Positions 7,560 through 16,636 of a stretch of 64,000 nucleotides of DNA are shown piece by piece. A program made the position numbers and the translations under genes. The notes under the pieces are model-generated. The model was not told where the DNA came from, searched no databases, and saw only the letters and a list, made by a program, of their open reading frames with translations. Source of the DNA: HRBIN24 sp035574155 (GTDB lineage: Bacteria > Chloroflexota > Dehalococcoidia > SM23-28-2 > HRBIN24); the NCBI GenBank assembly GCA_035574155.1, contig DATLZD010000075.1:1-64000 (forward strand), read 5' to 3'. Numbering within the stretch: the first letter of the stretch is position 1; each line of letters starts with the position of its first letter.

Positions 7560-8063
7560 ATGCGCTGGGACGACATTCGCCCCGTGGAGCTGCCCCCGTC
7601 GGTGCCGGGGCAGCTCTTTCTGATGGCCATGCCCGGCCGTCAGCGCCCGCTCCAGCTCGACGTGGAGAGGGCCCTGGCGCTGGGAGTTACTGGCATCGTC
7701 AGCCTGGCCCCGCCCGACGAGGTGGCCGACAAGTCCCCCGAATACGCCGAGGCCATCGCCGCTGGCCGCCTACCCTTCCCGGTGGAGAGCTGCCCCATCG
7801 ACAACGGGGGCGTGCCCCGGGACCCGGAGGCGTTCCGTCGCTTCCTGCAGCGCACGGCCCAGAGGCTGCGACAGGGCGAGAGGCTGCTGCTGCACTGCGC
7901 CGCCGGGGTAGGGCGGACGGGCACTGCCGCCGTGGGGGTGCTGCTGGCCCTGGGAGTGGGGCTGGACGAGGCGCTGGACCTGGTGCGGCGGGCCGGGTCC
8001 TACCCTGAGACAGCCGAGCAGCACCAGCTGGTCCGCTGGCTGGCCGAGAGCGGCCTCGGCTGA
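7560..8063 (+). CDS. Cys-based protein tyrosine/dual-specificity phosphatase
   Basis: A 167-residue protein with the phosphatase P-loop H112-C113-AAGVG-R119-T, followed by a helix. D81 in PIDNGG is a candidate general acid. It resembles small bacterial dual-specificity phosphatases; the substrate is unknown. The ATG has no good ribosome site, but TAAAAT at 7538-7543 lies 22 nt upstream, suggesting a short leader. It stands alone between the toxin-antitoxin pair and nadB. Confidence 0.85.
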   Translation: MRWDDIRPVELPPSVPGQLFLMAMPGRQRPLQLDVERALALGVTGIVSLAPPDEVADKSPEYAEAIAAGRLPFPVESCPIDNGGVPRDPEAFRRFLQRTAQRLRQGERLLLHCAAGVGRTGTAAVGVLLALGVGLDEALDLVRRAGSYPETAEQHQLVRWLAESGLG

Positions 8064-8107
8064 CCTCCCCTCTCCCTACGTGCTACTATCGCCTCGGGGG
8101 GAATGCT

Positions 8108-9655
8108 GTGGTCGCCGCCTACGACTATGTTGTGGTCGGCTCCGGCATCGCCGGCCTCTATGCCGCCCTGTTGGCCGCCGAGCGGGGCACCGTGCTGGTC
8201 CTGACCAAGGGGGCCATCGACGACGGCAGCACGCGCTGGGCGCAGGGGGGCATAGCTGCGCCGGTGGGGCCCGATGACTCCCCTGAGCTGCACCTGCGGG
8301 ACACCATCGCCGCCGGCGGAGGCCTGGTGGACGAGGCCGCTGCCCGCGTGTTGGTGGAGGAGGCGGCCGAGGCCATCCAGGACCTGGTGCGGCTGGGTGT
8401 CCCCTTCGATACGGTGGAGGGCGAGGTGGCCCTGGCCCGGGAGGGGGGCCACTCGCTGCCCCGCGTCCTCCATGCCGGCGGCGACGCCACCGGCGCCCAC
8501 ATGGAGGCCACCTTGGCCGCTGCCGTCCGCGCGGCCGGCATTCCGGTGCGGGAGCGCTGCCTGGCCACCCGCATCGTGGTGGAGGACGGGAGGGCAGCGG
8601 GGGTCGAGGTGTTGCACTGGCCCACCGGCCAGCGCCTGGCCTTCGGCTGTCGCTTCTTGGTGCTGGCCACGGGGGGCGCCGGGCGCATGTTCCGTTACAC
8701 CACCAACCCGCCCGTGGCCACCGGCGACGGCATCGCTCTGGCCTACCGGGCCGGGGCCGAGGTCATGGACATGGAGTTCGTCCAGTTCCACCCCACCGCC
8801 CTCCGTTGGCCCGGGGCGCCGCCCTTCCTCATCACCGAGGCCGTGCGCGGCGAAGGGGCGGTGTTGCTGAACGCCCGCGGCGAGCGCTTCATGCCCCGCT
8901 ACCACCCTCAAGGCGAGCTGGCCCCCCGCGACGTGGTGGTGAGGGCCATGGTGGCCGAGATGGAGGCCGTGGGGGCCGACCACGTCCTCCTGGACTTGAG
9001 CCATCTGCCGAGGGAGAGGGTGGTGGCCCGCTTCCCGCAGGTCTACCGCACCTGTATGGAGGTGGGGCTGGACATCACCCGCCGGCCGGTGCCCGTGTCG
9101 CCGGCCGCCCACTACACCATCGGCGGGGTGCGGACCGACCTCTGGGGCCAGACCACCCTGCCCGGCCTCTATGCCTGCGGCGAGTGTGCCTGCACCGGCG
9201 TCCACGGCGCCAACCGCCTGGCTTCCAATTCCCTGCTGGAGAGCGTGGTCTTCGCCCGGCGGCTGGTCCGACGCACGGCCGAGGCCCCGACCGGCCATGC
9301 CCCCCTCTCTCCGGGGGCCGTGGAGCTGCCACCGCCCGGTCCTGCCGAGGCCCCGGCCCCCTCCCTGGAGGCGCTGCAGTCCCTCATGTGGGAGGAGGTG
9401 GGCATCGTCCGCGACGGCCCGGGACTGGCGCGAGCGGTCGCCCTGCTGCGGGCGTGGGAGTCGGCCCTGCCGCCCGCCACCGACCGCGCCTCCCACGAGC
9501 TGGCCAACCTGCTGACCTGTGCCCGCCTGACGGCTGAGGCGGCGCTGCTCCGGGAGGAGAGCCGGGGCGTGCACTTCCGCCGTGACTTCCCGCAGCCGCG
9601 GGAGGAGTGGCGGCGGCGCATCGTCTTCCGCCGCGGAGAGGGGCAGGGACGATGA
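8108..9655 (+). CDS. nadB: L-aspartate oxidase
   Basis: A 515-residue flavoprotein of the succinate dehydrogenase/fumarate reductase family that oxidises L-aspartate to iminoaspartate, the first step of de novo NAD synthesis. Visible features are the FAD dinucleotide-binding GSGIAGL at residues 11-17, RWAQGGIAA, HPTALRWPG, TEAVRGEGA, and the late FAD region YACGECACTGVHGANRLASN. GTG 8108 follows a GGGGGG stretch. The stop overlaps the start of nadC by 4 nt (ATGA), so the two are translationally coupled. Confidence 0.96.
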   Translation: MVAAYDYVVVGSGIAGLYAALLAAERGTVLVLTKGAIDDGSTRWAQGGIAAPVGPDDSPELHLRDTIAAGGGLVDEAAARVLVEEAAEAIQDLVRLGVPFDTVEGEVALAREGGHSLPRVLHAGGDATGAHMEATLAAAVRAAGIPVRERCLATRIVVEDGRAAGVEVLHWPTGQRLAFGCRFLVLATGGAGRMFRYTTNPPVATGDGIALAYRAGAEVMDMEFVQFHPTALRWPGAPPFLITEAVRGEGAVLLNARGERFMPRYHPQGELAPRDVVVRAMVAEMEAVGADHVLLDLSHLPRERVVARFPQVYRTCMEVGLDITRRPVPVSPAAHYTIGGVRTDLWGQTTLPGLYACGECACTGVHGANRLASNSLLESVVFARRLVRRTAEAPTGHAPLSPGAVELPPPGPAEAPAPSLEALQSLMWEEVGIVRDGPGLARAVALLRAWESALPPATDRASHELANLLTCARLTAEAALLREESRGVHFRRDFPQPREEWRRRIVFRRGEGQGR

Positions 9656-10515
9656 CGACGCCTCCGGCCCTGTCGCTGCATGAGGCGCACCTGCGCCGCC
9701 TGGCCGAGAACGCCCTCCTGGAGGACAGGGCCTATGACGACATCACCACCGCTGCCCTGGTCCCCGAGGGGCAGAGGGGACGGGCGGTCCTGCTGGCCAA
9801 GGCCGAGGGGGTCATCGCCGGGCTGCCGGTGGCCCGGGCCGTCTTCGTTGCTATGGACGCCGCCCTCCGGTTCACCCCCCATGTGGAGGAGGGGGCCCGC
9901 GTGGCCCCCGGCTCACGGCTAGCCACGCTGGAGGGGGCGGTGGCACCCATCCTGCGGGCGGAGCGGGTCGCCCTTAATTACCTGCAGCGCCTGTCGGGCA
10001 TCGCCACCCTGACGGCCCGCTATGTGGAGCGGCTGCAGGGCACCGGCACCCGCCTGCGCGACACCCGCAAGACGACTCCCGGCCTGCGCACCCTGGAGAA
10101 GTATGCTGTCCGCGTGGGCGGCGGCACCAACCACCGACTTAGCCTGGCCGACGGCGTGCTGGTGAAGGACAACCACCTGGCCGCCCTGCGTGCCCGTGGC
10201 CTGGGCATCGGCGATGCCGTCCGCCTGTTGCGGGAGGCCAACCCTGGCATGCCCGTGCAGGTGGAAGTGACGACGTTCCAGGAGGCAGAGCAGGCGCTGG
10301 CTGCGGGCGCCGACTCCCTGCTGCTGGACAACATGCCCCTGGACGAGATGCGCCGAGTGGTGGCCCTGGCCAAGGGCCGCGCTGTCTTGGAGGCCTCGGG
10401 GGGCATAACCCTTGACAACGTGCGTCAGGTGGCCGAGACGGGGGTGGACTACGTATCGGTGGGGGCCATCACCCATTCGGCCCCAGCCCTGGACATCAGC
10501 CTGGAGCTGGAATGA
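9652..10515 (+). CDS. nadC: Nicotinate-nucleotide pyrophosphorylase (quinolinate phosphoribosyltransferase)
   Basis: A 287-residue NadC that converts quinolinate and PRPP into nicotinate mononucleotide. Family signatures: EDRAYDDITTAAL, RTLEKYAVRVGGGTNHR, LVKDNHL, VEVTTFQEA, LLDNM and the C-terminal LEASGGITLDNV with VGAITHSAPALDISLE. The ATG overlaps the nadB stop, fixing the start. The 219-bp stretch after it (10516-10734) shows no convincing gene, RNA or terminator. Confidence 0.97.
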   Translation: MTTPPALSLHEAHLRRLAENALLEDRAYDDITTAALVPEGQRGRAVLLAKAEGVIAGLPVARAVFVAMDAALRFTPHVEEGARVAPGSRLATLEGAVAPILRAERVALNYLQRLSGIATLTARYVERLQGTGTRLRDTRKTTPGLRTLEKYAVRVGGGTNHRLSLADGVLVKDNHLAALRARGLGIGDAVRLLREANPGMPVQVEVTTFQEAEQALAAGADSLLLDNMPLDEMRRVVALAKGRAVLEASGGITLDNVRQVAETGVDYVSVGAITHSAPALDISLELE

Positions 10516-10734
10516 TGGAGGAAGGGCGCCGGGCGAGGTCCTGGCCATCGCCGTGCTGGAGTCGTGGGCCGGCGACGAGTCCGCTGCGTCGGTGGCCCCG
10601 GCCGTAGCTACCGGCTGCGCGCCCCCTCCAGGGCATGGCCGAGGGCTGGCCGGCACTCCGACTGCCAGAGCGGCCGTGTTGCGCGTCATCGGGACCAGCC
10701 GGAGCGGATAAGGCTGAGGGGGACCTAGGGGCAG

Positions 10735-12228
10735 ATGGTCAGCTTGGGGCCCCTCCGTAGGGCCAACCCTGCCCTGTGGGGCGTCCTGGCGCTGCTGGTG
10801 GCCGGCGGAGCCAGCGCCGCCCTCCACCACTTCTTCATCGCCCGTCGCTGGTGGCTGTGGGACATGCTGGGCCGGCCGCGGCGGGAGTTGGCCTTCCTCA
10901 TCCGCTACGACTGGGACGACGCTGCCCTGTTCGGACTGCTGGTGGCGGCCCTCTTCGCCCTCTATGGCCTGGCCTGCTGGGGTGCCGCCCAACGGGGCCC
11001 CCGCTGGCTGGACGTCCTGCCGTTCCTCCTGGCGGCCCTGCTGGGGGTGGCCCTGCTGCCCTCCTATCCCGTCACCTCCAACGACATCTTTCACTACATC
11101 ATGGAGGGGCGGATCTTCTGGCTCCACGGGGGCAACCCCTTGGTGGAGACGCCGAGCCAGTACTGGTGGGACCGCTACGTGGCCTACTCCGACTGGCTGA
11201 ACTCGCCCGCCCCCTACGGTCCCGTCTGGGTCCTGTCCCTCTGGTTCCCGCAGCTGTTGCCCCAGAGGGACCCTGCCCTGGTGGTCCTCTCCTACAAGTC
11301 CCTGGCCCTGGCCTTTCACCTGCTGACGGGGGCGGGGGTCTGGCTGCTGGCGGGGCAGGTGGCACCCGAGCGCCGGCGGCTGGCCGCCACCATCTACACC
11401 TGGAACCCGCTGCTCCTGTTCGTGACGGCGGTGGACGGGCACAACGATGTAGTGATGATGTGCTTCGCCGTATTCGCCGTCTACTTCGCCGTGCGGGAGC
11501 GCTGGCTCCTGTCGCTGCCGGTGCTGGCCCTGTCCGTCCTCAGCAAGTATGTCACCCTGCTCCTGGTGCCCCTGGTGCTCTGGTATGGCTGGCAAAGGGG
11601 TGGCTGGCGGGGAAGGGCGAGGCTGGCCCTGGGGGCTGGCCTGGCGGTGGCGGTAGGGGCGGCAGCCCTGGCCCCCTTCTGGCGCGGGACCGATACCTTC
11701 CGGGCCCTGACCAGCGACGAGCGGTCCTGGCTCTACGTGTCCCTGTCGGAGAGCCTCTATTTCGGACTCAACGACGTCATGTCCCGGCAGGCGGCCATGG
11801 ACGTTGCCCAAGGCATCGCCCTGGCCATCTTCCTGGTGCCCTACGGCGTGGTGTTGTGGCGCTTGAGGGGCGGGGGCGAGGCGCTGGTGCGGGCCTGCTA
11901 CCATGCCCTGTTCTTCTACCTGGTTATCGCCGCCGGCATCTTCAACCCCTGGTACATCACCTGGGTGATGGCCCTGGCGGCGCCCCTGGCCGACCGCGCG
12001 GCCCTGGTGGCCTCGGCCTTCACCCTTATCGGTATGATGGCAGCCCACCGCGGCCCCACCCTCCTGCTCAACTTCCAGCGTCACTGGGGCCTCAGCCCGG
12101 GGCGGCCCCTTATGGCGGCGGTCCAGTTCATACCGGTGGTGCTGCTATGGCTGGCGTTAGAGGCCCGCAGGTTGTATAAGAGGGTGCAGATAGGGGCGAA
12201 AACCGTTGTCCTGGGCAGAAGCGGATAG
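10735..12228 (+). CDS. Polytopic GT-C-type glycosyltransferase (mannosyltransferase-like)
   Basis: A 497-residue membrane protein with about 11-12 hydrophobic helices. The first extracytoplasmic loop holds SNDIFHYIMEGRIF, a long aromatic stretch and PYGPVWV, which is the pattern of polyprenol-phosphate-mannose-dependent GT-C enzymes (GT87/MptB-like). Such enzymes add sugars from a lipid carrier on the outer face of the membrane. The start ATG follows a GGGG-rich stretch; no clear alternative exists. Its position before rmlA-rmlB suggests a role in surface glycan assembly, but donor and acceptor cannot be deduced. Confidence 0.75.
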   Translation: MVSLGPLRRANPALWGVLALLVAGGASAALHHFFIARRWWLWDMLGRPRRELAFLIRYDWDDAALFGLLVAALFALYGLACWGAAQRGPRWLDVLPFLLAALLGVALLPSYPVTSNDIFHYIMEGRIFWLHGGNPLVETPSQYWWDRYVAYSDWLNSPAPYGPVWVLSLWFPQLLPQRDPALVVLSYKSLALAFHLLTGAGVWLLAGQVAPERRRLAATIYTWNPLLLFVTAVDGHNDVVMMCFAVFAVYFAVRERWLLSLPVLALSVLSKYVTLLLVPLVLWYGWQRGGWRGRARLALGAGLAVAVGAAALAPFWRGTDTFRALTSDERSWLYVSLSESLYFGLNDVMSRQAAMDVAQGIALAIFLVPYGVVLWRLRGGGEALVRACYHALFFYLVIAAGIFNPWYITWVMALAAPLADRAALVASAFTLIGMMAAHRGPTLLLNFQRHWGLSPGRPLMAAVQFIPVVLLWLALEARRLYKRVQIGAKTVVLGRSG

Positions 12229-12288
12229 AAGCCCCATACGTTATTTTAATGTGGGAGGCCCTCTAGGCCCGTGGATGCCCTGGGGGAG

Positions 12289-12311
12289 CCCCATCGGGCC
12301 GGCCCGAGGGG
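12289..12311. repeat. Near-perfect palindrome upstream of rmlA-like gene
   Basis: TCGGGCC|GGCCCGA (12294-12307) is a perfect 14-bp palindrome. It is extended by CCCC (12289-12292) and GGGG (12308-12311), with one unpaired A. It lies 48 nt before the ATG at 12359 in a 130-bp gap. It could end the upstream transcript or be a protein site. Confidence 0.35.
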
Positions 12312-12358
12312 CCCCGCCAGGCCGAAGGGAGCTCCACCACCGGTGAGGGAGGGTGCCC

Positions 12359-13453
12359 ATGGCTGAAGGCTGCCCCCTGAAGGGGCTTGTCCTCAGCGGG
12401 GGACAGGGGACCCGTCTGCGCCCGTTCACCTACTGTCAGGCCAAGCAGTTGCTGCCGGTCGCCAACCGGCCTGTCCTCTTCTACGCCTTGGAGCAGATGG
12501 CGGAGGCCGGCATCGACGAGGTGGGCATCGTAGTGGGACAGACGGGCCCCCAGGTCCGCCAGGCGGTGGGTGATGGCTCGGCCTTCGGCCTCCGGGTGAC
12601 CTACATAGAGCAAGAAGCACCCTTGGGCCTGGCCCACGCCGTGCTGACGGCCCGCCCCTTTCTGGGGGACGGCCCTTTTGTGGTCTTCCTGGGGGACAAC
12701 TTGGTGGCCGAGAGCATCCGCCCCCACGTGGAGGCCTTCCTGGAACGGCGTCCCGCCTGCCAGCTGCTGCTGCAGTCCGTGTCCGATCCCCGCTCCTTCG
12801 GGGTGGCGGTGGTGGACGGCCAGCGGGTGGTGCGGGTAGTGGAGAAGCCCCAGGAGCCGCCCTCTGACCTGGCCATCGTGGGCGTATACATGTTCGATGG
12901 GGTGTTGTGGGATGCCCTGTCCGGCCTTCGCCCCTCGTGGCGGAACGAGTTAGAGCTGACCGATGCCATCCAACGGCTTATAGACGGCGGCCAGCGCGTG
13001 GAATACAGGTTATTGCAGGGGCCATGGGTTGACGTAGGCTCGCTGGAAAGCATACTAGAAGCGAACCGTGTCGCCCTGCAGCGCCTCTCCGCCCGCAACG
13101 AGGGCGTCGTGGACGCCGAGTCGCTGCTGGAGGGGCCGGTGGTGGTAGAGGCGGGGGCCTGTGTGGAGCGTAGTCGCCTCACAGGCCCCCTGGTCATCGG
13201 GTCTGGGGCACAGGTCCGGGAGTGCAGCCTGGGGCCGTTCGTGGCCATTGGCCGCGACTGCCGCCTGGAAAGGGTCTCCTTACAGGACAGCGTGGTGATG
13301 GACGGGGCCGTATTGGAGCGCATAGCCTGGCCCTTGGAGGGCTGCCTCATAGGCCGCCAGGCGGCCATCAGCGGCCCCTTCGACGACGGCGGCCGCTTTA
13401 GCCTCGCCCTGGCAGACCACTCGCGAATCCGCTTGCTGGACGGGGGGCCATGA
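12359..13453 (+). CDS. Glucose-1-phosphate thymidylyltransferase, long form with beta-helix tail
   Basis: A 364-residue sugar nucleotidyltransferase. The N-terminal nucleotide-binding motif is LSGGQGTRLRPFTY, followed by KQLLPVANRP; FLGDNLV is the metal/sugar site. The C-terminal third (about 245-345) is a repetitive hexapeptide (left-handed beta-helix) region, as in the long RmlA/archaeal type rather than the 290-residue RmlA. It should make dTDP-glucose from dTTP and glucose-1-phosphate for the next gene. ATG 12359 has GAGGGAGGG upstream; a GTG 6 nt earlier is less well placed. The stop overlaps the rmlB start. Confidence 0.9.
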   Translation: MAEGCPLKGLVLSGGQGTRLRPFTYCQAKQLLPVANRPVLFYALEQMAEAGIDEVGIVVGQTGPQVRQAVGDGSAFGLRVTYIEQEAPLGLAHAVLTARPFLGDGPFVVFLGDNLVAESIRPHVEAFLERRPACQLLLQSVSDPRSFGVAVVDGQRVVRVVEKPQEPPSDLAIVGVYMFDGVLWDALSGLRPSWRNELELTDAIQRLIDGGQRVEYRLLQGPWVDVGSLESILEANRVALQRLSARNEGVVDAESLLEGPVVVEAGACVERSRLTGPLVIGSGAQVRECSLGPFVAIGRDCRLERVSLQDSVVMDGAVLERIAWPLEGCLIGRQAAISGPFDDGGRFSLALADHSRIRLLDGGP

Positions 13454-14496
13454 GGAACGGACTGCGCCTGCTGGTGACCGGGGGCTGTGGCTTCATCGGC
13501 AGTAACTTCATCCTCTACCTGTTGCGCACCTATCAGGACGTCCAGGTTATCAACCTGGACTGCCTCACCTATGCCGGCAACCCCAGCAACCTCCTTGAAG
13601 TGGAGGGCGACCCCCGCTACCGCTTCATCCTGGGGGACGTGCGCGACTCGCGTCTGGTGAACGAGCTGGTGGCGGAGGTGGACTACATCGTCAATTTCGC
13701 CGCCCAGACCCATGTGGACCGTTCCCTCATGGACGGGGCCAGCTTCATCGCCACCAATGTGCACGGCGTGTTCGTGCTGTTGGACGCCTTGCGCCGCCAC
13801 CGGCACCTGCGCAAGCTGGTCCATATCTCCACCGATGAGGTCTACGGCGAGAGCTCCTGGCAGCATCCGGCGCGGGAGGATGACCCGCTGCGTCCGCGCA
13901 ACCCCTACGCCGCCAGCAAGGCGGGGGCTGACCTGCTGTGTCTCTCATTCCATGCCGCCCATGGCCTGCCGGTGGTCATCGTTCGCCCGGTGAACATCGT
14001 GGGTCCGCGGCAGCACCCGGAGAAGGTGGTGCCCCTTTTCGTGACCAGCGCCCTACAGGACTTGCCTTTGCCCCTGTACGGCGACGGTCGTCAGGTGCGG
14101 GACTGGCTATACGTAGAGGACTTCTGTCGTGCCCTGGACCTGATCCTGCAGCAGGGGGAGCCGGGCCAGGTCTACAACGTAGGCGCTGACAACCCTCAGG
14201 AGAACCTCCGCTTGGCCGAGGCCATCCTGGACATCCTGGGCAAGCCCCGCAGCCTCATCCGCTTCGTGGCCGACCGCCCTGGGCACGACCGCTCCTACAC
14301 CCTGGACTCCAGCAAGACGCGGCAACTGGGCTGGACACGGGAGGTGGACTTCGCCACTGCCCTGGAGCGGACGGTGACCTGGTACCGCGACAACCCCTGG
14401 TGGTGGCGGCCCATCATCGAGGACCCCGTCTTCCGCGAGTACTATCGTCGCCAGTATGAGAGCCGGCTGCTGCAGGGGGTGCCCTACGGCGGCTAG
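13450..14496 (+). CDS. rmlB: dTDP-glucose 4,6-dehydratase
   Basis: A 348-residue extended short-chain dehydrogenase with the NAD-binding TGGCGFIGSN (11-20), the STDEVYGE motif with the acid residues typical of dehydratases, and the catalytic pair YAASK. It turns dTDP-glucose into dTDP-4-keto-6-deoxyglucose. Start and stop codons overlap with the upstream gene (ATGA). One deviation is RPVNIVGPRQ in place of the more usual SNNYGPRQ stretch. It converges on the aminotransferase gene with the two stop codons overlapping at 14493-14496. Confidence 0.93.
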   Translation: MRNGLRLLVTGGCGFIGSNFILYLLRTYQDVQVINLDCLTYAGNPSNLLEVEGDPRYRFILGDVRDSRLVNELVAEVDYIVNFAAQTHVDRSLMDGASFIATNVHGVFVLLDALRRHRHLRKLVHISTDEVYGESSWQHPAREDDPLRPRNPYAASKAGADLLCLSFHAAHGLPVVIVRPVNIVGPRQHPEKVVPLFVTSALQDLPLPLYGDGRQVRDWLYVEDFCRALDLILQQGEPGQVYNVGADNPQENLRLAEAILDILGKPRSLIRFVADRPGHDRSYTLDSSKTRQLGWTREVDFATALERTVTWYRDNPWWWRPIIEDPVFREYYRRQYESRLLQGVPYGG

Positions 14497-15635
14497 CCGC
14501 CGCGGCCCGGCGGCGGCTGGGGCGGCCTGCTGTCGGCCAGCGCCGCCCTGACCCCTGCCACCACCGCTGCCGCCTCTTCGTCCGTCAGCTCAGGAAAGAG
14601 GGGCAGCGTCACCACCCGCTGGGCGGCCCACTCGCTCACGGGCAGGTCTCCCTGGCGGTAGCCCAGGCGCCAGTAGGCGGGCTGCAGGTGGACCGGCGTC
14701 GGGTAGTGGACGTCGCTCTCCACCCCCATCCGCTGCAGGCGGAAGCGGAAGTCGTCCCGGTCCTCGACCCGCACCACGAACAGGTGGTAATTGTGGACCG
14801 CCCAGGGCCGCTCCACCGGTAGGGCGAGGGGCCCCTCGGCCAGCTCCTGGCAGTAGCGCTGGGCCAACTGGCGGCGGCGCTGGTTCCAGGCCTCCAAGTG
14901 GGGCAGCTTCACCGACAGGATGGCCGCCTGCAGGTCATCGAAGCGGCTGTTCAGGCTGTGATAGGAGTGGTGGAAGCGGTAGTGCTGGCCGTGGTTCCGC
15001 AGCATGCGCAGGCGCTGGGCCAGGCTGTCGTCGTTGGTCAACACCATGCCGCCATCGCCCATGGCCCCCAGGTTCTTGGTGGGATAGAAGCTGAAGCAGC
15101 CCAGGTGCCCCAGGCCCCCCACCCGGTGGCCGTCGTAGGTGCTGCCGTGGGCCTGACAAGCGTCCTCCACCAGCAGCAGGCCGCGGCTCTGGGCCAGCTC
15201 CTGCAGGGGGCCCATGTCTGCCGGGTGTCCATACAGGTGCACAGCCACGATGGCGGCCGTGCGGGGCCCGATGGCCGCCCTCACCTGGTCCACGTCGATG
15301 GTGTAGGTGTCAGGCTCGATGTCCACCAGCACCGGCCTGGCGCCGGTGGCCAGGATGGCCGCCACGGTGGGCACCGCCGTGAAGGCGGGGGCAATGACCT
15401 CGTCACCCTGGCCCACCCTCGCCGCCGTCAGGGCCAGACGGATGGCCTCGGTGCCGCTGCTGACGGCGATGCCGTGCTTGGTGCCCACATACTGGGCGAA
15501 CTGGGCCTCGAAGGCCTCCACTGCTGGACCAAGGATGTAGCGGCCGCTGGCCATAACGGCGAGGACAGCCTCCTCTAGTTGCGGGCGCAGGGCTGCATAC
15601 TGACGGGTCAGGTCCACTACCGGCACCATGGTCAT
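14493..15635 (-). CDS. DegT/DnrJ/EryC1-family sugar aminotransferase
   Basis: A 380-residue PLP-dependent aminotransferase. The PLP lysine lies in FYPTKNLGAMGDGG, the sequence style of enzymes that aminate keto-deoxy sugars bound to dTDP. Other conserved parts are SSGTEAIRLAL and LVEDACQAHGS. It probably acts on a keto product of the RmlB pathway encoded by the convergent genes. The start ATG 15635 overlaps the stop of the SDR gene (ATGA 15632-15635), giving translational coupling. It is the last gene of a four-gene minus-strand operon. Confidence 0.9.
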   Translation of the reverse strand: MTMVPVVDLTRQYAALRPQLEEAVLAVMASGRYILGPAVEAFEAQFAQYVGTKHGIAVSSGTEAIRLALTAARVGQGDEVIAPAFTAVPTVAAILATGARPVLVDIEPDTYTIDVDQVRAAIGPRTAAIVAVHLYGHPADMGPLQELAQSRGLLLVEDACQAHGSTYDGHRVGGLGHLGCFSFYPTKNLGAMGDGGMVLTNDDSLAQRLRMLRNHGQHYRFHHSYHSLNSRFDDLQAAILSVKLPHLEAWNQRRRQLAQRYCQELAEGPLALPVERPWAVHNYHLFVVRVEDRDDFRFRLQRMGVESDVHYPTPVHLQPAYWRLGYRQGDLPVSEWAAQRVVTLPLFPELTDEEAAAVVAGVRAALADSRPPQPPPGRGG

Positions 15636-16636
15636 CGCTCCAGATAGTATTCGCGGTGCTGGCGGAAGAAGTCCAGGGTGCGGGCTAGCCCTTCGGCCAG
15701 GGGGGTGCGGGCCTGCCATCCCAGGAGGGAGGCTATCTTGCGGCAGTCGGCGTAGAAGTCCCCCACCTCGATGCTGGCAGCCTCCCGCGGGAAGGGGACC
15801 GTCTCCACCTTCCCCTGCCCAGCCACCTGGACCACCAGCCGGGCCACTTCGCCCACGCTGGTGGGGGAGCCGCTGGCCACGTTGAAGACCTGCCCCAGGG
15901 CCCTGGGGTCGGCCGCTGCCAGGAGCAGGGCCTCCACCACGTCGTCCACGTAGACCAGGTCACGCTGCTGGCTGCCGTCGCCATAGACCCTGAGGACGCC
16001 TCCCTCCAGGGCCAGCCGCACGAACCAGCCCAGGAAGCCGTGACGGGCGTCCCGCACCGGCATGCGGGGCCCGTACACGTTGGCCAGCCGCATGCAGCAG
16101 ACCTGCAACCCGTACACTCGGCTGTAGAGGAGATGGTACTCCTCGGCGGCCTTCTTGTGCACCCCGTTCACATCGGTGGGGCGCTGGGGGTGTTCCTCGT
16201 CCACTGGGAGGTAAAGGGGACGCCCATACTGGGAGCGGCTGCCGGTGTAGACCACCACCGCCTCCGGACTGGCGGCGCGGACGGCCTCCAGCAGGCAGAG
16301 GTGGGCCCGGCAGTTCATCTCCAGGTCCAGGAGGGGGTCCTCCATGCTGCCCAGGTGGCTGGTGTGGGCGGCCAGGTTGAAGACGGCCTCCTGCCCCTCC
16401 AGCAGCCGCCGGCAGAGGTCGGCGTCACGCATGTCGCCGACGCAGACCTCCACGTCGCCCTGGACGTCCTCCAGGTTGTAGGGGTCACCGCCCTGACCGG
16501 GCAGGAGACAGTCCAGCACCGTCACCCGTGCCCCCAGGGCGGCGAGGCGGCGGGCCAGGTTGCTGCCGATGAAGCCGAGGCCGCCCGTCACCAGCACGCG
16601 GCGGCCCCTTGCCCAGGCGGAGATGTCCACGGTCAT
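15632..16636 (-). CDS. NAD-dependent epimerase/dehydratase with NxxxK in place of YxxxK
   Basis: A 334-residue extended SDR. The Rossmann motif TGGLGFIGSN is at 17-26, FNLAAHTSHL follows, and the C-terminal part has RLANVYGPRMP and YGDGSQQRDLVYVDD. The catalytic Tyr of YxxxK appears to be replaced by N157 (DVNGVHKKAAEEY, lysine K161). Relatives with this NG-x-x-K motif occur next to glycan genes, so it is probably a natural subfamily rather than a broken gene. Start ATG 16636 overlaps the upstream stop (ATGA). Likely substrate: a nucleotide-bound sugar. Confidence 0.85.
   Translation of the reverse strand: MTVDISAWARGRRVLVTGGLGFIGSNLARRLAALGARVTVLDCLLPGQGGDPYNLEDVQGDVEVCVGDMRDADLCRRLLEGQEAVFNLAAHTSHLGSMEDPLLDLEMNCRAHLCLLEAVRAASPEAVVVYTGSRSQYGRPLYLPVDEEHPQRPTDVNGVHKKAAEEYHLLYSRVYGLQVCCMRLANVYGPRMPVRDARHGFLGWFVRLALEGGVLRVYGDGSQQRDLVYVDDVVEALLLAAADPRALGQVFNVASGSPTSVGEVARLVVQVAGQGKVETVPFPREAASIEVGDFYADCRKIASLLGWQARTPLAEGLARTLDFFRQHREYYLER

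Noticed and set aside
10516..10734. Possible small gene after nadC
   Set aside because: The frame continuing from nadC codons and a 31-codon frame from ATG 10512 lack domains and ribosome sites.
9919..12084. 721-codon minus-strand ORF opposite nadC and the GT-C gene
   Set aside because: Rich in Gln, His, Gly and Pro, with no domain; it is the antisense shadow of well-supported genes.
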